Source: Hyphomicrobiales bacterium
GTDB taxonomy: Bacteria > Pseudomonadota > Alphaproteobacteria > Rhizobiales > Xanthobacteraceae
NCBI GenBank assembly: GCA_009377755.1
Contig: WHTM01000014.1
Coordinates: forward strand, 1-64,000
Direction: 5' to 3'
DNA length: 64,000 nucleotides
This document shows positions 1 through 8,390 of this stretch, in pieces (position 1 is the stretch's first letter; the number at the start of each line of letters is the position of its first letter). The translations under genes and the position numbers were made by a program. Below the pieces are notes generated by a model. It ran no database searches, was not told the origin of the DNA, and worked only from the letters and a program-made list of their open reading frames with translations.

Positions 1-81
1 CTCCATTCGGCGCTCGGCTATCTGAGCCCGCAGCAGTTTGAGGATCAACACATCCGGCAGACTGGCAAAACAGCAGCCTGA
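1..81 (+). CDS. IS3-family transposase, C-terminal fragment (window-edge partial)
   Basis: The first 26 codons read in frame 1 end at a TGA at 79-81 and contain HSALGYLSPQQFE, the characteristic C-terminal motif of IS3-family OrfB (DDE) transposases. Only the last residues are inside the window, so it cannot be said whether the element is intact upstream. The 30-odd bases after the stop (CCACCCTCAGGGG region) are where the right inverted repeat of such an element would lie. It would cut and join DNA during transposition. Nothing else of the element is visible. Confidence 0.75.
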   Translation, partial: LHSALGYLSPQQFEDQHIRQTGKTAA

Positions 82-124
82 TCAGCGTCCACCCTCAGGG
101 GCGCACTCCAAGTGGGGGTCTCTT

Positions 125-189
125 TTCAAAATCGTTGACCCCCACCGGCCTCGCTTCGCTCGGCCACCCTCCCCCTTTCAGGGGGAGGG
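125..189. repeat. Palindromic intergenic repeat with 10-bp hairpin
   Basis: A perfect 10-bp stem CCCTCCCCCT (167-176) / AGGGGGAGGG (180-189) with loop TTC follows a CCCCCACCGGCCTCGC segment. The hairpin covers the stop codon of the SDR gene at 178-180. A related module with the same stem core occurs at 61277-61299, so this is one copy of a dispersed family of the type common in Bradyrhizobiaceae genomes. It may also act as a transcription stop for the SDR gene. Confidence 0.6.
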
Positions 190-1029
190 ATCGGAGAGAT
201 TGGCGATCCGTGCGCTTTCTGCCCATAGCCGTCGCCCGGCATCGTCGTCACGGGCCTCGTGGCTCGGCCGCGCCGGACGGCAGTCGAAGAAATACTCGCC
301 GCTAACGCCGGCCACCGCCGGATCGCTCGCGAGATACACTATCGTCGTCGCACCCGGCTCCGGGCGGCCGGCGAACAGCATGGCGGTGCGCATCATCGCG
401 CCGAACAGCCAGTTGTCGCGCTGGCCGAGGCTGGTCGTGACGAAGCCGGGATGCAGGCAATTGGCGGTGACGCCGGTACCGGCGAGTCGGCGCGCCAGTT
501 CGCGCGTAAACAGGATGTTGCAGAGCTTGGAGCGACCATAGGCCGTCCGCGCGCGATAGCCGCGCGTCATCTGCAGATCATCGAAGTCGAGGCGGTGACC
601 GAAATGCGCGCCCGAGGCGGTGCTGACCACACGCGCCGGCGCTGCCGCCTGCAAGCGCCCAAGCAGCGCATGCGTGAGCACGAAATAGCCCATGTGGTTG
701 GTCGCGAAGGTGCGCTCGAGCCCGTCCACGGTCACGTTCCGCGTGCCGAAGATCGAGCCGGCATTGTTGATCAGCACGTGGATGCGTGGCTCGGCCGCGG
801 CGATCTCGGCGCCGATCCGCTTCACCTCGGCGATGGCCGACATGTCGGCGAAGAACGCGCTGTGGCCAACCCCTGGGCCCGTCTCGCGCAACGCACCCAG
901 CGTCTGCTCCGCCCGCGCGCGGTCGCGCGCCACCAGCACCAGCCGCGCGCCCATGCGCGCGAGCCTCGTCGCGGCGATCTTGCCGAGACCCGAGGTCGCG
1001 CCGGTGATGACGATGACCTTGCCCTGCAC
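178..1029 (-). CDS. SDR-family NAD(P)-dependent oxidoreductase
   Basis: A 283-residue short-chain dehydrogenase/reductase, expected to be a cytoplasmic NAD(P)H-dependent carbonyl or alcohol oxidoreductase. The Rossmann glycine motif TGATSGLG lies at residues 9-16, NNAG near 88-91, the catalytic serine in STASG (136-140) and YGRSK (Tyr164, Lys168). The overall pattern, including the long C-terminal tail, resembles retinol-dehydrogenase/WW-domain oxidoreductase-like SDRs; the substrate cannot be told. It lies 12 bp downstream of a small gene on the same strand, so the two may be co-transcribed. Its stop codon lies inside a palindromic repeat. Confidence 0.85.
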   Translation of the reverse strand: MQGKVIVITGATSGLGKIAATRLARMGARLVLVARDRARAEQTLGALRETGPGVGHSAFFADMSAIAEVKRIGAEIAAAEPRIHVLINNAGSIFGTRNVTVDGLERTFATNHMGYFVLTHALLGRLQAAAPARVVSTASGAHFGHRLDFDDLQMTRGYRARTAYGRSKLCNILFTRELARRLAGTGVTANCLHPGFVTTSLGQRDNWLFGAMMRTAMLFAGRPEPGATTIVYLASDPAVAGVSGEYFFDCRPARPSHEARDDDAGRRLWAESARIANLSDPSP

Positions 1030-1041
1030 GGCCGCAGCCTA

Positions 1042-1356
1042 TCACTGATACTGAATGTTGACGGAGCCCACCCGGTCACCGAAATGCCGGTCCAGCCAGC
1101 CGAGGAACGCGGACAGCAGACGCGACTCATCCCCCTTGTCGGGCGATTTGATCTCGACGCTGATCAGATCGGATGACGCCGATTCCAGCTCGACCCGACC
1201 GGCATACTTCGCGTGCTTCCATCGCGTCTTGTTGCGCTGCTTCCTGCCGACGCGTGAGAACGTGCCGCGGCCGTTCCTGCGAATTTCGGCTTCCTTGCTG
1301 ATCATCGCGCCGTACAGGCGCTGACCGTCGCGGGGCACGATTTGAAGGTGCTTCAT
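1042..1356 (-). CDS. Conserved small hypothetical protein
   Basis: A 104-residue basic protein that I do not recognise. It has no signal peptide or membrane segment and is rich in Lys/Arg in its middle (RVGRKQRNKTRWKH), ending in a short predicted mixed alpha/beta tail. I chose the ATG at 1354-1356 because GGGGACC lies just upstream; an in-frame ATG 12 bases earlier is also possible. It ends 12 bp before the SDR gene on the same strand, suggesting one transcript. Coding is supported by GC-rich third positions and the ribosome-binding site, not by a known family. Confidence 0.55.
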   Translation of the reverse strand: MKHLQIVPRDGQRLYGAMISKEAEIRRNGRGTFSRVGRKQRNKTRWKHAKYAGRVELESASSDLISVEIKSPDKGDESRLLSAFLGWLDRHFGDRVGSVNIQYQ

Positions 1357-1430
1357 GGCGGTCCCCATGATTCGGTAATGGAGCGTCAGGATTGCACAAC
1401 GGTCCGTCCTTGTTGAGTAGTCATGCAGCC

Positions 1431-1467
1431 CGTAGGATGGGTTTCGCTGCGCTCGACCCATCCTACG
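1431..1467. repeat. Palindromic repeat, 12-bp stem (REP-like)
   Basis: CGTAGGATGGGT (1431-1442) and ACCCATCCTACG (1456-1467) are exact inverted copies with a 13-base loop TTCGCTGCGCTCG. This is the familiar GTAGGATGGGT-type palindrome dispersed between genes in Bradyrhizobium relatives. It sits between two divergent genes, so it is unlikely to be a terminator. Confidence 0.7.
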
Positions 1468-1498
1468 CGATCTCTACGCGATCTCCATAAGGCCGCAC

Positions 1499-2806
1499 AT
1501 GATCCCTCGCTACACACGGCCGGAAATGGCTTCGATCTGGGAGCCGCAGACGCGCTTCCGCATCTGGTTCGAGATCGAGGCGCATGCTGCCGACGCCATG
1601 GCGGAGCTCGGCACCATCCCCAAGGATGCGGCGAAGGCGGTCTGGGACAAGGGCCGCGACGCCAGTTTCGACATTGCCCGCATCGATGCGATCGAGCGTG
1701 AGACCAAGCACGACGTCATCGCCTTCCTCACCCATCTCGCCGAGATCGTCGGCCCCGACGCGCGCTTCGTGCACCAGGGCATGACCTCCTCCGATGTGCT
1801 CGACACCTGCCTCAGCGTGCAGCTTGCGCGCGCCGCCGATATGCTGATCGCCGACGTCGATCACCTGCTGGCCGCGCTCAAGCGCCGTGCCTTCGAGCAC
1901 AAGCTCACGCCCACCATCGGCCGCTCGCATGGCATCCATGCGGAGCCGACCACCTTCGGGCTCAAACTGGCCTCTGCCTATGCCGAGTTCGCCCGCGCCC
2001 GCGCGCGGCTCACCGCAGCACGCAAGGAGGTTGCGCATTGCGCCATATCGGGCGCGGTCGGCACCTTCGCCCACGTCGACCCACGGGTGGAGGCGCATGT
2101 CGCCAAGGCCATGGGCCTGCATGTCGAGCCGGTCTCGACGCAGGTGATCCCGCGCGACCGGCACGCGATGTACTTCGCCACGCTCGGCGTCGTCGCCGCT
2201 TCCGTCGAGCGTCTCGCCACCGAGATCCGGCACCTGCAGCGCACCGAGGTGCTGGAGGCGGAGGAATTCTTCGCCGAAGGACAGAAGGGTTCGTCGGCGA
2301 TGCCGCACAAGCGCAATCCGGTGCTGTCGGAAAACCTCGTCGGACTCGCGCGCATGGTGCGCGCCTATGTGACCCCGGCCATGGAGAACGTCGCGCTGTG
2401 GCACGAGCGCGACATCTCGCATTCCTCGGTCGAGCGCATGATCGGGCCGGATGCGACGGTGACGCTCGACTTCGCGCTGGCGCGCTTGGCCTCCGTCGTC
2501 GACAAGCTCGTCGTCTATCCGGACAACATGCAAAAAAATATCGACCGCCTCGGCGGGCTGGTGCATTCGCAGCGGGTGCTGATCGCGCTGACGCAGAAGG
2601 GCATGGCGCGCGAGGACGCCTATGCCGCGGTACAGCGCAACGCCATGAAGGTGTGGCGCGGCGAAGGCGACTTCCTCGCCTTGCTGAAGGCTGATCCGGA
2701 AGTGCGCGCGAAGCTCACCGACGCCGAGATCGAAGAGAACTTCGACCTCGGCTATCACCTCAAGCACGTCGACACAGTGTTCCAGCGGGTGTTCGGCACG
2801 GCGTGA
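1499..2806 (+). CDS. purB: Adenylosuccinate lyase
   Basis: A 435-residue member of the fumarase/aspartase superfamily that cleaves adenylosuccinate to AMP and fumarate, and SAICAR to AICAR, in purine synthesis. The superfamily signature [11 protein letters not shown] is at residues 264-274, with the flexible catalytic loop serine in it, and the substrate-binding segment [14 protein letters not shown] lies at 141-154. The length is typical of the short bacterial PurB. It stands alone here, about 6 kb from purS-purQ-purL and on the other strand. The ATG at 1499 gives an N-terminus ([10 protein letters not shown]) usual for the family. Confidence 0.95.
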   Translation: MIPRYTRPEMASIWEPQTRFRIWFEIEAHAADAMAELGTIPKDAAKAVWDKGRDASFDIARIDAIERETKHDVIAFLTHLAEIVGPDARFVHQGMTSSDVLDTCLSVQLARAADMLIADVDHLLAALKRRAFEHKLTPTIGRSHGIHAEPTTFGLKLASAYAEFARARARLTAARKEVAHCAISGAVGTFAHVDPRVEAHVAKAMGLHVEPVSTQVIPRDRHAMYFATLGVVAASVERLATEIRHLQRTEVLEAEEFFAEGQKGSSAMPHKRNPVLSENLVGLARMVRAYVTPAMENVALWHERDISHSSVERMIGPDATVTLDFALARLASVVDKLVVYPDNMQKNIDRLGGLVHSQRVLIALTQKGMAREDAYAAVQRNAMKVWRGEGDFLALLKADPEVRAKLTDAEIEENFDLGYHLKHVDTVFQRVFGTA

Positions 2807-3132
2807 AACGTCGTTCGTAGGGCGGATTAGCATAATCCGCCGCTGCTAACGGCGCGGGCTGGCGGGTTACGCCGCAGCCTGCCTTCGGGCCGCGCGGAGC
2901 CTGCCTTCGGTTCGCGCTTTTGCGCAGACCCGATCGACTAACCGCCCTTGGGCGACTACGGACTACACACCGCTCCGCCCCTGAGCCTGACGTTCACACT
3001 TTGTTGGGGAGAGTTGCAGAACTGGCACACGATTCGCATCGCGACGGTGTACTATTGCGAAGCTGTAGCTTTCGCGACGTGCGCGGTAGCGACCAGGGCC
3101 AGAACGCAGTTTCAATACCGACCGGAGGTTAG
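2807..3132. other. Intergenic stretch upstream of the outer-membrane protein gene
   Basis: 326 bp without a convincing gene. It holds a perfect inverted repeat, GGCGGATTA / TAATCCGCC (2821-2829 and 2833-2841, loop GCA), of a type common between genes in this group, followed by GGCGGGTTACGCC and two copies of GCCTGCCTTCGG. The last 150 bp are the likely promoter and leader of the beta-barrel gene. Confidence 0.6.
3022..3038 (+). promoter_or_regulatory. Possible sigma-54 (RpoN) promoter
   Basis: CTGGCACACGATTCGCA has the GG-N10-GC spacing and a perfect TGGCAC -24 element, but its -12 element is TCGC rather than TTGC. It lies about 95 bp before the outer-membrane protein start. With one mismatch and no visible enhancer site, this is a weak prediction. 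Confidence 0.25.
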
Positions 3133-3933
3133 ATGCGAAAATTTCTCTTATCCGGAACTGTTCTCTGCACGGTTATCGGAGCGGGTTCGGCGATGGCCGC
3201 GGACATTCCCGCACCGGTGTACAAGGAACCTATGCTGGCGCCGCCGGTGTTCACCTGGGCTGGTTTCTATATCGGTGCGAACGCCGGCTACGCGTGGTCG
3301 GGCTCCAATTCCGTGAACATGACAGGTACCGACACCGGCGGCGGCGGCCTCGGGTCCGCGCTTGCGGGCGGCGGAATCCCCGCCAGCATAGGTTTGAGCG
3401 CTGACGGGTTCATCGGCGGCATCCAGCTCGGCTACAACTGGCAGTTCGGGCAGTGGGTGTATGGCCTTGAGACCGACATTCAGTGGGTTGACGGCGAGGA
3501 CAGCGCTACGGTGCGCACCAACGTGCCTGCATTCTTCCCAATCAGGACGTCCGTCTCGCGGGAACTCAGTTGGCTCGGCACCCTGCGCGCGCGTTTGGGC
3601 GTGACCTTCACGCCGACCGTCCTGGCCTACGTCACCGGCGGTCTCGCCTACGGCGAGCACGAACTGGCGCTCAGCGTCGTTGCCCCTGCGGCAGCTCCTC
3701 CGATGAACTCCCGCGCCACGTCGCGGGAAACGTTGGTCGGCTGGACCGTGGGCGGCGGTCTTGAATGGGCCCTGTGGGAGAACTGGTCTGTGAAGGCCGA
3801 GTATCTCTACTACGATCTTGGTGATCACGATGTCACGGTCGGCTATGCCTACGGCGGCAACACCAGCAGCCTGACCGCGCGCTCCGATGTGACTGGCCAC
3901 ATCGTCCGCGCCGGCCTCAACTACCGATTCTGA
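3133..3933 (+). CDS. Outer-membrane beta-barrel (Omp25/Omp31-like immunogenic) protein
   Basis: A 266-residue secreted protein with a cleavable signal peptide (about residues 1-22, ending AMAA) followed by the segment WAGFYIGANAGYAW that opens the small barrel of Omp25/31-type surface proteins of Hyphomicrobiales. Repeated GGLxYG and alternating aromatic/small residues mark beta strands, and the last residue is Phe (LNYRF), the outer-membrane assembly signal. CGGAGG stands 5 bases before the ATG. Such proteins are abundant structural or immunogenic outer-membrane components. The gene is monocistronic: an intergenic promoter region precedes it and a strong terminator follows within 20 bp. Confidence 0.88.
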   Translation: MRKFLLSGTVLCTVIGAGSAMAADIPAPVYKEPMLAPPVFTWAGFYIGANAGYAWSGSNSVNMTGTDTGGGGLGSALAGGGIPASIGLSADGFIGGIQLGYNWQFGQWVYGLETDIQWVDGEDSATVRTNVPAFFPIRTSVSRELSWLGTLRARLGVTFTPTVLAYVTGGLAYGEHELALSVVAPAAAPPMNSRATSRETLVGWTVGGGLEWALWENWSVKAEYLYYDLGDHDVTVGYAYGGNTSSLTARSDVTGHIVRAGLNYRF

Positions 3934-3950
3934 CCGGACGCGAAACGAGC

Positions 3951-3987
3951 AACAAGAAGGCCCGGGGTGTCCCGGGCCTTCTTGTTT
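3951..3987 (+). terminator. Strong intrinsic terminator
   Basis: A perfect 16-bp stem AACAAGAAGGCCCGGG (3951-3966) / CCCGGGCCTTCTTGTT (3971-3986) with loop GTGT, ending in a TTGTTT tract. It begins 17 bp after the stop of the beta-barrel gene. Confidence 0.9.
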
Positions 3988-4059
3988 GCGCGCAGCACCT
4001 GCCGTGTCCGGAAGACACCCTGCGAGCACGGAGTAAAGCGGACGGCGAAGCAGACAGAC

Positions 4060-4105
4060 GGTCAAGACTGGATTGCTTCGTCGGCCGCGCCTCCTCGCAG
4101 TGACG
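4060..4105. repeat. Dispersed intergenic repeat remnant
   Basis: The segment reading ACTGGATTGCTTCG followed by a CCTCGCAGTGACG end is the usual wording of a repeat found in many Bradyrhizobium-type intergenic regions (CGTCATTGCGAG ... GAAGCAATCCAGT on the other strand). Only one copy is in this window, so the call rests on recognition rather than comparison here. Confidence 0.35.
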
Positions 4106-4145
4106 CATACGCTTTGCTTACCATCCGCGGCTATAATTCGCCGCC

Positions 4146-4958
4146 ATGTCTGCCCCGGCGATTCTCATATTCGATTCCGGCCTCGGCGGCCTCACGGTGT
4201 TCCGCGAGATCGCAGCAGCGCGCGCCGCCGCGAATTTTGTCTATGTGGCGGACGACGCCGGCTTTCCCTATGGGCACATCGCCGAACCGGAGCTCGTCTC
4301 CCGCGTGCTCAGGGTGATGGATGTCCTGATCGCGCGTCATGCGCCCGACCTCGTCGTCATCGCCTGCAACACCGCCTCGACGCTGGTGCTGCCGCAGTTG
4401 CGCACGCGCTTTGCGGTGCCCTTCGTCGGCACGGTACCGGCGATCAAGCCAGCCTGCGCAGCCTCACGGAGCAAGCTGATTTCGGTGCTTGGCACCGAGG
4501 CGACGGTGCAGCGCGAATACACCCGCAAGCTGATCGCGGACTTCGCCGGCGCGTGCGCGGTGACGCTGGTGGGCTCGGCCCGGTTGGCGACGTTTGCCGA
4601 AGCCGAGCTGCACGGCGAGCCGGCGCCGGATGCCGAAATCGCCGCGGAGATCGACGCCTGCTTCGTGGACGAGGGTGCGCGCCGCACCGACACGGTGGTG
4701 CTCGCCTGCACGCATTATCCGCTGTTGATTCCCCGGCTGCGGCGGCTGGCTCCGTGGCCGGTCGCGTTCATCGACCCGGCCGCGGCCATTGCGCGGCGGG
4801 TGGTGGAGTTGATCGGGCCGGCACCGGCCGGCGCGCCCATGGGAACCGCGCGGCTGAGCTTCACGTCCGGTCGCCTTCCCATCCCCGCCCTCGCCGCCGC
4901 GCTGGCCGGCTTCGGACTCGAACCTATTGTCGTTGACACCCCGGCGCTTCCGGCCTAG
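4146..4958 (+). CDS. murI: Glutamate racemase
   Basis: A 270-residue cofactor-independent amino-acid racemase that interconverts L- and D-glutamate to supply D-Glu for peptidoglycan. Both catalytic cysteines are present: Cys74 in ACNTAS and Cys188 in ACTHYPLL. The N-terminal FDSGLGGLTV motif (9-18) is diagnostic and the length is normal. It is transcribed toward rpsD, separated from it by about 150 bp with hairpins. I used the first ATG (MSAPAILIFDSG), which fits the family. Confidence 0.95.
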   Translation: MSAPAILIFDSGLGGLTVFREIAAARAAANFVYVADDAGFPYGHIAEPELVSRVLRVMDVLIARHAPDLVVIACNTASTLVLPQLRTRFAVPFVGTVPAIKPACAASRSKLISVLGTEATVQREYTRKLIADFAGACAVTLVGSARLATFAEAELHGEPAPDAEIAAEIDACFVDEGARRTDTVVLACTHYPLLIPRLRRLAPWPVAFIDPAAAIARRVVELIGPAPAGAPMGTARLSFTSGRLPIPALAAALAGFGLEPIVVDTPALPA

Positions 4959-4971
4959 ATAACCCGCGCTG

Positions 4972-5072
4972 TGCGGGCCGTTTCGGCCCGCATTGGCGTT
5001 TCGCGACCCGCGGTTCCCGCTAGCGCTTTGGCTTGAGGGACCTGTCGGTTCCGGGAATTCCCGGGACAGAGG
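4972..5072 (+). promoter_or_regulatory. Structured leader upstream of rpsD (two hairpins)
   Basis: Hairpin 1 is TGCGGGCC (4972-4979) / GGCCCGCA (4985-4992); it could end murI transcription, though it lacks a run of T. Hairpin 2 is the palindrome CCGGGAATTCCCGG (5051-5064) flanked by CTGTC (5042-5046) and GACAG (5065-5069). Together they form a structured leader ending just before the ribosome-binding site of rpsD. S4 is an autoregulatory RNA-binding protein in other bacteria, so a leader regulated by S4 is a reasonable but untested inference. Confidence 0.4.
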
Positions 5073-5109
5073 AGGGCGCGATCCTCAACCTGCATTGAAT
5101 GAGGACGCG

Positions 5110-5727
5110 ATGACCAAGCGCAGTGAGGCGAAGTACAAGCTCGATCGCCGCATGGGGCAGAACATCTGGGGCCGCCCGAAGAGCCCCGTGAATCGCCGCG
5201 AATACGGCCCCGGCCAGCACGGCCAGCGCCGCAAGGGCAAGCTCTCCGACTACGGCGTGCAGTTACGTGCCAAGCAGAAGCTGCGCGGCTACTACGGCAA
5301 CATTTCCGAGAAGCAGTTCCACCGGCTCTATCAGGATGCGATCCGGCAGAAGGGCGATTCCGGCGCCAACCTAATCGGCCTCTTGGAGCGCCGCCTCGAT
5401 GCCGTGGTGTACCGCGCCAAATTCGTACCGACGGTGTTCGCCGCGCGCCAGTTCGTCAATCATGGCCACGTCAAGGTCAATGGCCGGCGGGTGACGATCC
5501 CGAGCTACCGGGTCAAGGTCGGCGACGTGATCGAGGTGAAGGAGAAGTCGAAACAGCTCGCCTTGGTGCTGGAGGCGACCGGCCTCGCCGAGCGCGACGT
5601 GCCCGACTATATCCAGGCCGACCATTCGAAGATGACCGCCCAACTCGCCCGGATTCCGCACCTCAACGAGGTGCCTTATCCGGTGATGATGGAACCGCAC
5701 CTGATCGTCGAGTACTACTCGCGCTGA
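5110..5727 (+). CDS. rpsD: 30S ribosomal protein S4
   Basis: A 205-residue primary rRNA-binding protein of the small subunit that nucleates 16S rRNA folding. The start at 5110 ([14 protein letters not shown]) gives exactly the usual alphaproteobacterial length; upstream in-frame codons do not resemble S4. The S4 RNA-binding domain spans about residues 95-160 ([27 protein letters not shown]). As in other Hyphomicrobiales it is a stand-alone gene away from the main ribosomal operons, and it is preceded by a structured leader. Confidence 0.97.
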   Translation: MTKRSEAKYKLDRRMGQNIWGRPKSPVNRREYGPGQHGQRRKGKLSDYGVQLRAKQKLRGYYGNISEKQFHRLYQDAIRQKGDSGANLIGLLERRLDAVVYRAKFVPTVFAARQFVNHGHVKVNGRRVTIPSYRVKVGDVIEVKEKSKQLALVLEATGLAERDVPDYIQADHSKMTAQLARIPHLNEVPYPVMMEPHLIVEYYSR

Positions 5728-5775
5728 CGCGGTCCCGCAACCGGTCAAGCCCGCGCAAGACAGCGATAGCAATGG

Positions 5776-6114
5776 TCACGCCGTCGCGGGATCGCGCACC
5801 GGCAGACCCTTGTCCTTCATCACCTGCTGCAGCTCGCCGGCCTGGAACATCTCGCGGATGATGTCGCAGCCGCCGACGAATTCGCCCTTGACGTAGAGCT
5901 GCGGAATCGTCGGCCACTGCGAATAGGCCTTGATGCCCTCGCGCAGGTCATCGGACTCCAGGACGTTGAGGCCCTTATAGGGCACGCCGAGATAGTCGAG
6001 GATCTGCACCACCTGCCCTGAAAAACCGCATTGCGGGAACTGCGGGGTACCCTTCATGAACAGCACCACGTCGTTGCCCTTCACTTCGTTGTCGATGAAT
6101 TGCTCGATGGCCAT
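5776..6114 (-). CDS. grxD: Monothiol glutaredoxin, Grx4 family
   Basis: A 112-residue CGFS-type glutaredoxin that binds a glutathione-ligated [2Fe-2S] cluster and works in iron-sulfur cluster carriage and iron sensing, typically as a complex with BolA. The active-site CGFS is at residues 29-32, WPTIPQLYVKGEF at about 67-79, and GGCDI at 81-85. Its usual partner bolA is 2.3 kb upstream on the same strand, but two unrelated enzymes lie between them. Confidence 0.95.
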   Translation of the reverse strand: MAIEQFIDNEVKGNDVVLFMKGTPQFPQCGFSGQVVQILDYLGVPYKGLNVLESDDLREGIKAYSQWPTIPQLYVKGEFVGGCDIIREMFQAGELQQVMKDKGLPVRDPATA

Positions 6115-6257
6115 GGATCTCGTCCGATTCTATCCGTGCGTGCCGTACCGCCCGCCGCCACGGCAGTCCAGGGTTCGGCATTGCAACAACATATAGCGCC
6201 GCCGCGCGACGCTTTACAGGGGCAGCTGCGACATTGCCCCTCACGTCTGCGTGGAAA

Positions 6258-7898
6258 TCATCGCATCAAGACCGCCCCCAGCGCGCGCGACAGCGCCGTT
6301 TCCGGATCGCCGTCCGCTTCTACCGCCCGCCAGGCCACGAAACCGTCCGGCCGCACCAGGCTCGCTCCGGTCCGCGACACGCCGTAGCTAGCACAGAACC
6401 GGGCGTCCGGGTCGGACAGCGGCCCGCCGCCGACGCAGTAGCTGTCGAGCTCCAATCCCGAGAATCGGCTTCCCGGAGCCCGCGCGGCTTCACCCCAGGC
6501 GGCACCGTCCGGCCCCGTCAGCAGCACGAAGCGGCGGCCGAACAGGTCGAGGGTCGAAATCCGCTGGCCGCGACGCTCGACCCAGAGATGCGGCGCGCGC
6601 GAGCCCGGCCGGCCACAGGTTTTCCGCGGATCGTCGTGCCCCGGCGCGTTGCCTCCCTCCGGCGGTATCGCCCGCGACTGATAGAGGTAGCCGAGCTCGA
6701 TGTTGAAGTCGTGCACGAGCGGCTCGTAGTCCGTGGCGCCGAGATAGGTGGCGGTGCGCGTGACGTAGCGCGTATAGGCCTGCTCGACCGTGAACTTGGC
6801 GACCGGCTTGCGTTCGGCCTCGTAGCTGTCCAGCAGGCCGGGGCCGGCGACGCCCTTGATCGCGAGCGCGAGCTTCCAGGCGAGGTTGTGCGCATCCTGG
6901 ATGCCGGTGTTGCCTCCGAAGCCGCCGTTCGGCGGCATCAGGTGCGCGGCATCGCCGGCGAGGAAAATGCGCCCGTCCTGGAATCGCCGTGCCACGTCGG
7001 AGGTCGCGCGCCAGCGCGTGCAGCCATCGATCTTCACCGGAAGATCGGGGACGCCGGCGCCGGCGCGCACAATCTCGATCAGCCGCGCCTCGCTGATGTC
7101 CGCCGCCGCATTCGCGGCGGCGACCGGATCGGCCTTGGGATCGCCGACGGTGTTCACGCCGAGGAATCCCGACTGGCAGTCCTTTGCCAGCCGGAAGAAG
7201 CCGCCGAACACGGAATTGTTGATGTAGATGACGCTCAGCGGCTTGTCGCCAAGCTGCGGCCAGAGGTCGGCGTGGAAATAGATGGTCATGCTGTTGGAGA
7301 ACACGCCGCGACCATCGAGCGGAATGCCGAGCAGCTCGCGCGCCTTGCTGTGCGCACCGTCGGCGCCGACCAGGTATTGCGCGCGGATGCGGCTTTGCTC
7401 GCCTGTGCCGGCGTCCGTCACCGTTGCCGTGACGCTGTCGGCGTCCTGTTCGAACCCGGTGAGTTCGCAGCCGGCGCGAACCGTGGCGCCGACCTCGTCG
7501 GCGCGCTTGCGCAGGATGCGTTCAAGAGACGGCTGATTGATGAACATGCGCCGAATCGGCGTCAGCGTATCGTCGACGCCAACATTGAGGCCTGGGATGA
7601 TGTCGGCAAGCTTCTTGCCGGACAGGCTGTCCATGGCGATGATGGCGCCCTCGGGGACGAAATCCATTTCCGACTGGCGGCGCACTTCCTCCTCGATTCC
7701 CGCCGAGCGGAACAGTTCGATCGTGCGCAGATGGAAATGCCCTGCCCGCGGCAACAGCGAGCCGGCGCGCAGCCGCTCGATCGCGATCGAGCGAATGCCG
7801 TGTTGCGCCAGGAACGTCGCCGTCGCGAGGCCGATCAGCCCGCCGCCGGCGATCAGGACCGGGACCTCGGCGTCGCCGGTCGTACCGCCACTGCTCAT
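6258..7898 (-). CDS. FAD-dependent aromatic-type monooxygenase
   Basis: A 546-residue class A flavoprotein hydroxylase. Starting at the ATG at 7898 (GGGGGAAG lies 6-13 bases upstream), the ADP-binding motif IAGGGLIGLATA is near the N-terminus, the DG motif GADGAHSKARELLG is mid-protein, and GDAAHLMPPNGGFGGNTG is the FAD ribityl-binding motif. The C-terminal 150 residues fit the thioredoxin-like domain of phenol/polyketide hydroxylases. It would use NAD(P)H and O2 to hydroxylate a phenolic ring; the substrate is unknown. It lies 72 bp downstream of a RidA gene on the same strand, which suggests a short catabolic unit involving nitrogen-containing intermediates (inference). Confidence 0.85.
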   Translation of the reverse strand: MSSGGTTGDAEVPVLIAGGGLIGLATATFLAQHGIRSIAIERLRAGSLLPRAGHFHLRTIELFRSAGIEEEVRRQSEMDFVPEGAIIAMDSLSGKKLADIIPGLNVGVDDTLTPIRRMFINQPSLERILRKRADEVGATVRAGCELTGFEQDADSVTATVTDAGTGEQSRIRAQYLVGADGAHSKARELLGIPLDGRGVFSNSMTIYFHADLWPQLGDKPLSVIYINNSVFGGFFRLAKDCQSGFLGVNTVGDPKADPVAAANAAADISEARLIEIVRAGAGVPDLPVKIDGCTRWRATSDVARRFQDGRIFLAGDAAHLMPPNGGFGGNTGIQDAHNLAWKLALAIKGVAGPGLLDSYEAERKPVAKFTVEQAYTRYVTRTATYLGATDYEPLVHDFNIELGYLYQSRAIPPEGGNAPGHDDPRKTCGRPGSRAPHLWVERRGQRISTLDLFGRRFVLLTGPDGAAWGEAARAPGSRFSGLELDSYCVGGGPLSDPDARFCASYGVSRTGASLVRPDGFVAWRAVEADGDPETALSRALGAVLMR

Positions 7899-7970
7899 GC
7901 GCGCTTCCCCCAGCTCCGCCCTGCATGTCGCGGGCGCAGCGCCGCACCCCGAGCGGGGCACGCCGTCGGC

Positions 7971-8378
7971 TTACTTGCCTTTGGCGGGAACGTAAAACGT
8001 CCCCTCCACTTCCACGACGTCATCCTGGTTCAACCGGCTGACTTCGACAATGGTGCGCGGCGGATAAGGCCCCTCGCCCCAGAGCTCCACCTGCGCCTCG
8101 TTCACGAGGGGCCGTAGGCGTGCCATGTCGGTGACGTAGACCACGAGCCGCACGGCGTCGCACAGGCTCGCTCCCTCGGAGGCGGCGACCGTCTGCATGT
8201 TGCGGAACGCCTGCCGCACGCGCGCCGCGTCGCCCTCGACCAGCGCGTTGGTGGCAGGATCGATGCCGCGCATACCGGCGACGAAGACGAAATTGCCCGC
8301 GCGCACACCGAGGCTCCAGGTGCCGGTGGGTTGAATGGCGCCGGCGGGTGACAGGGTTTTCACGCCGTTGGAGGGCAT
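7971..8378 (-). CDS. RidA/YjgF/Rid-family protein
   Basis: A 135-residue Rid-family protein. Canonical members hydrolyse reactive enamine/imine intermediates; others act as deaminases in catabolic operons. Visible family features are the YVTDMARL segment, the RLVVYV core, and PPRTIVEVSRL near 106-116 carrying the conserved arginine, then EVEGTFYVP at the C-terminus. It starts 12 bp after bolA and is followed by a flavin monooxygenase, so it may share a transcript with both. The pairing with a monooxygenase favours a pathway-specific Rid protein over housekeeping RidA (inference). Confidence 0.85.
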   Translation of the reverse strand: MPSNGVKTLSPAGAIQPTGTWSLGVRAGNFVFVAGMRGIDPATNALVEGDAARVRQAFRNMQTVAASEGASLCDAVRLVVYVTDMARLRPLVNEAQVELWGEGPYPPRTIVEVSRLNQDDVVEVEGTFYVPAKGK

Positions 8379-8390
8379 TGCCCGCGCCGG

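Noticed and set aside
1463-2833. 456-codon open frame on the minus strand opposite purB
   Set aside because: It mirrors purB in a GC-rich genome, is His/Arg/Asp-rich without motifs, and purB itself is certain.
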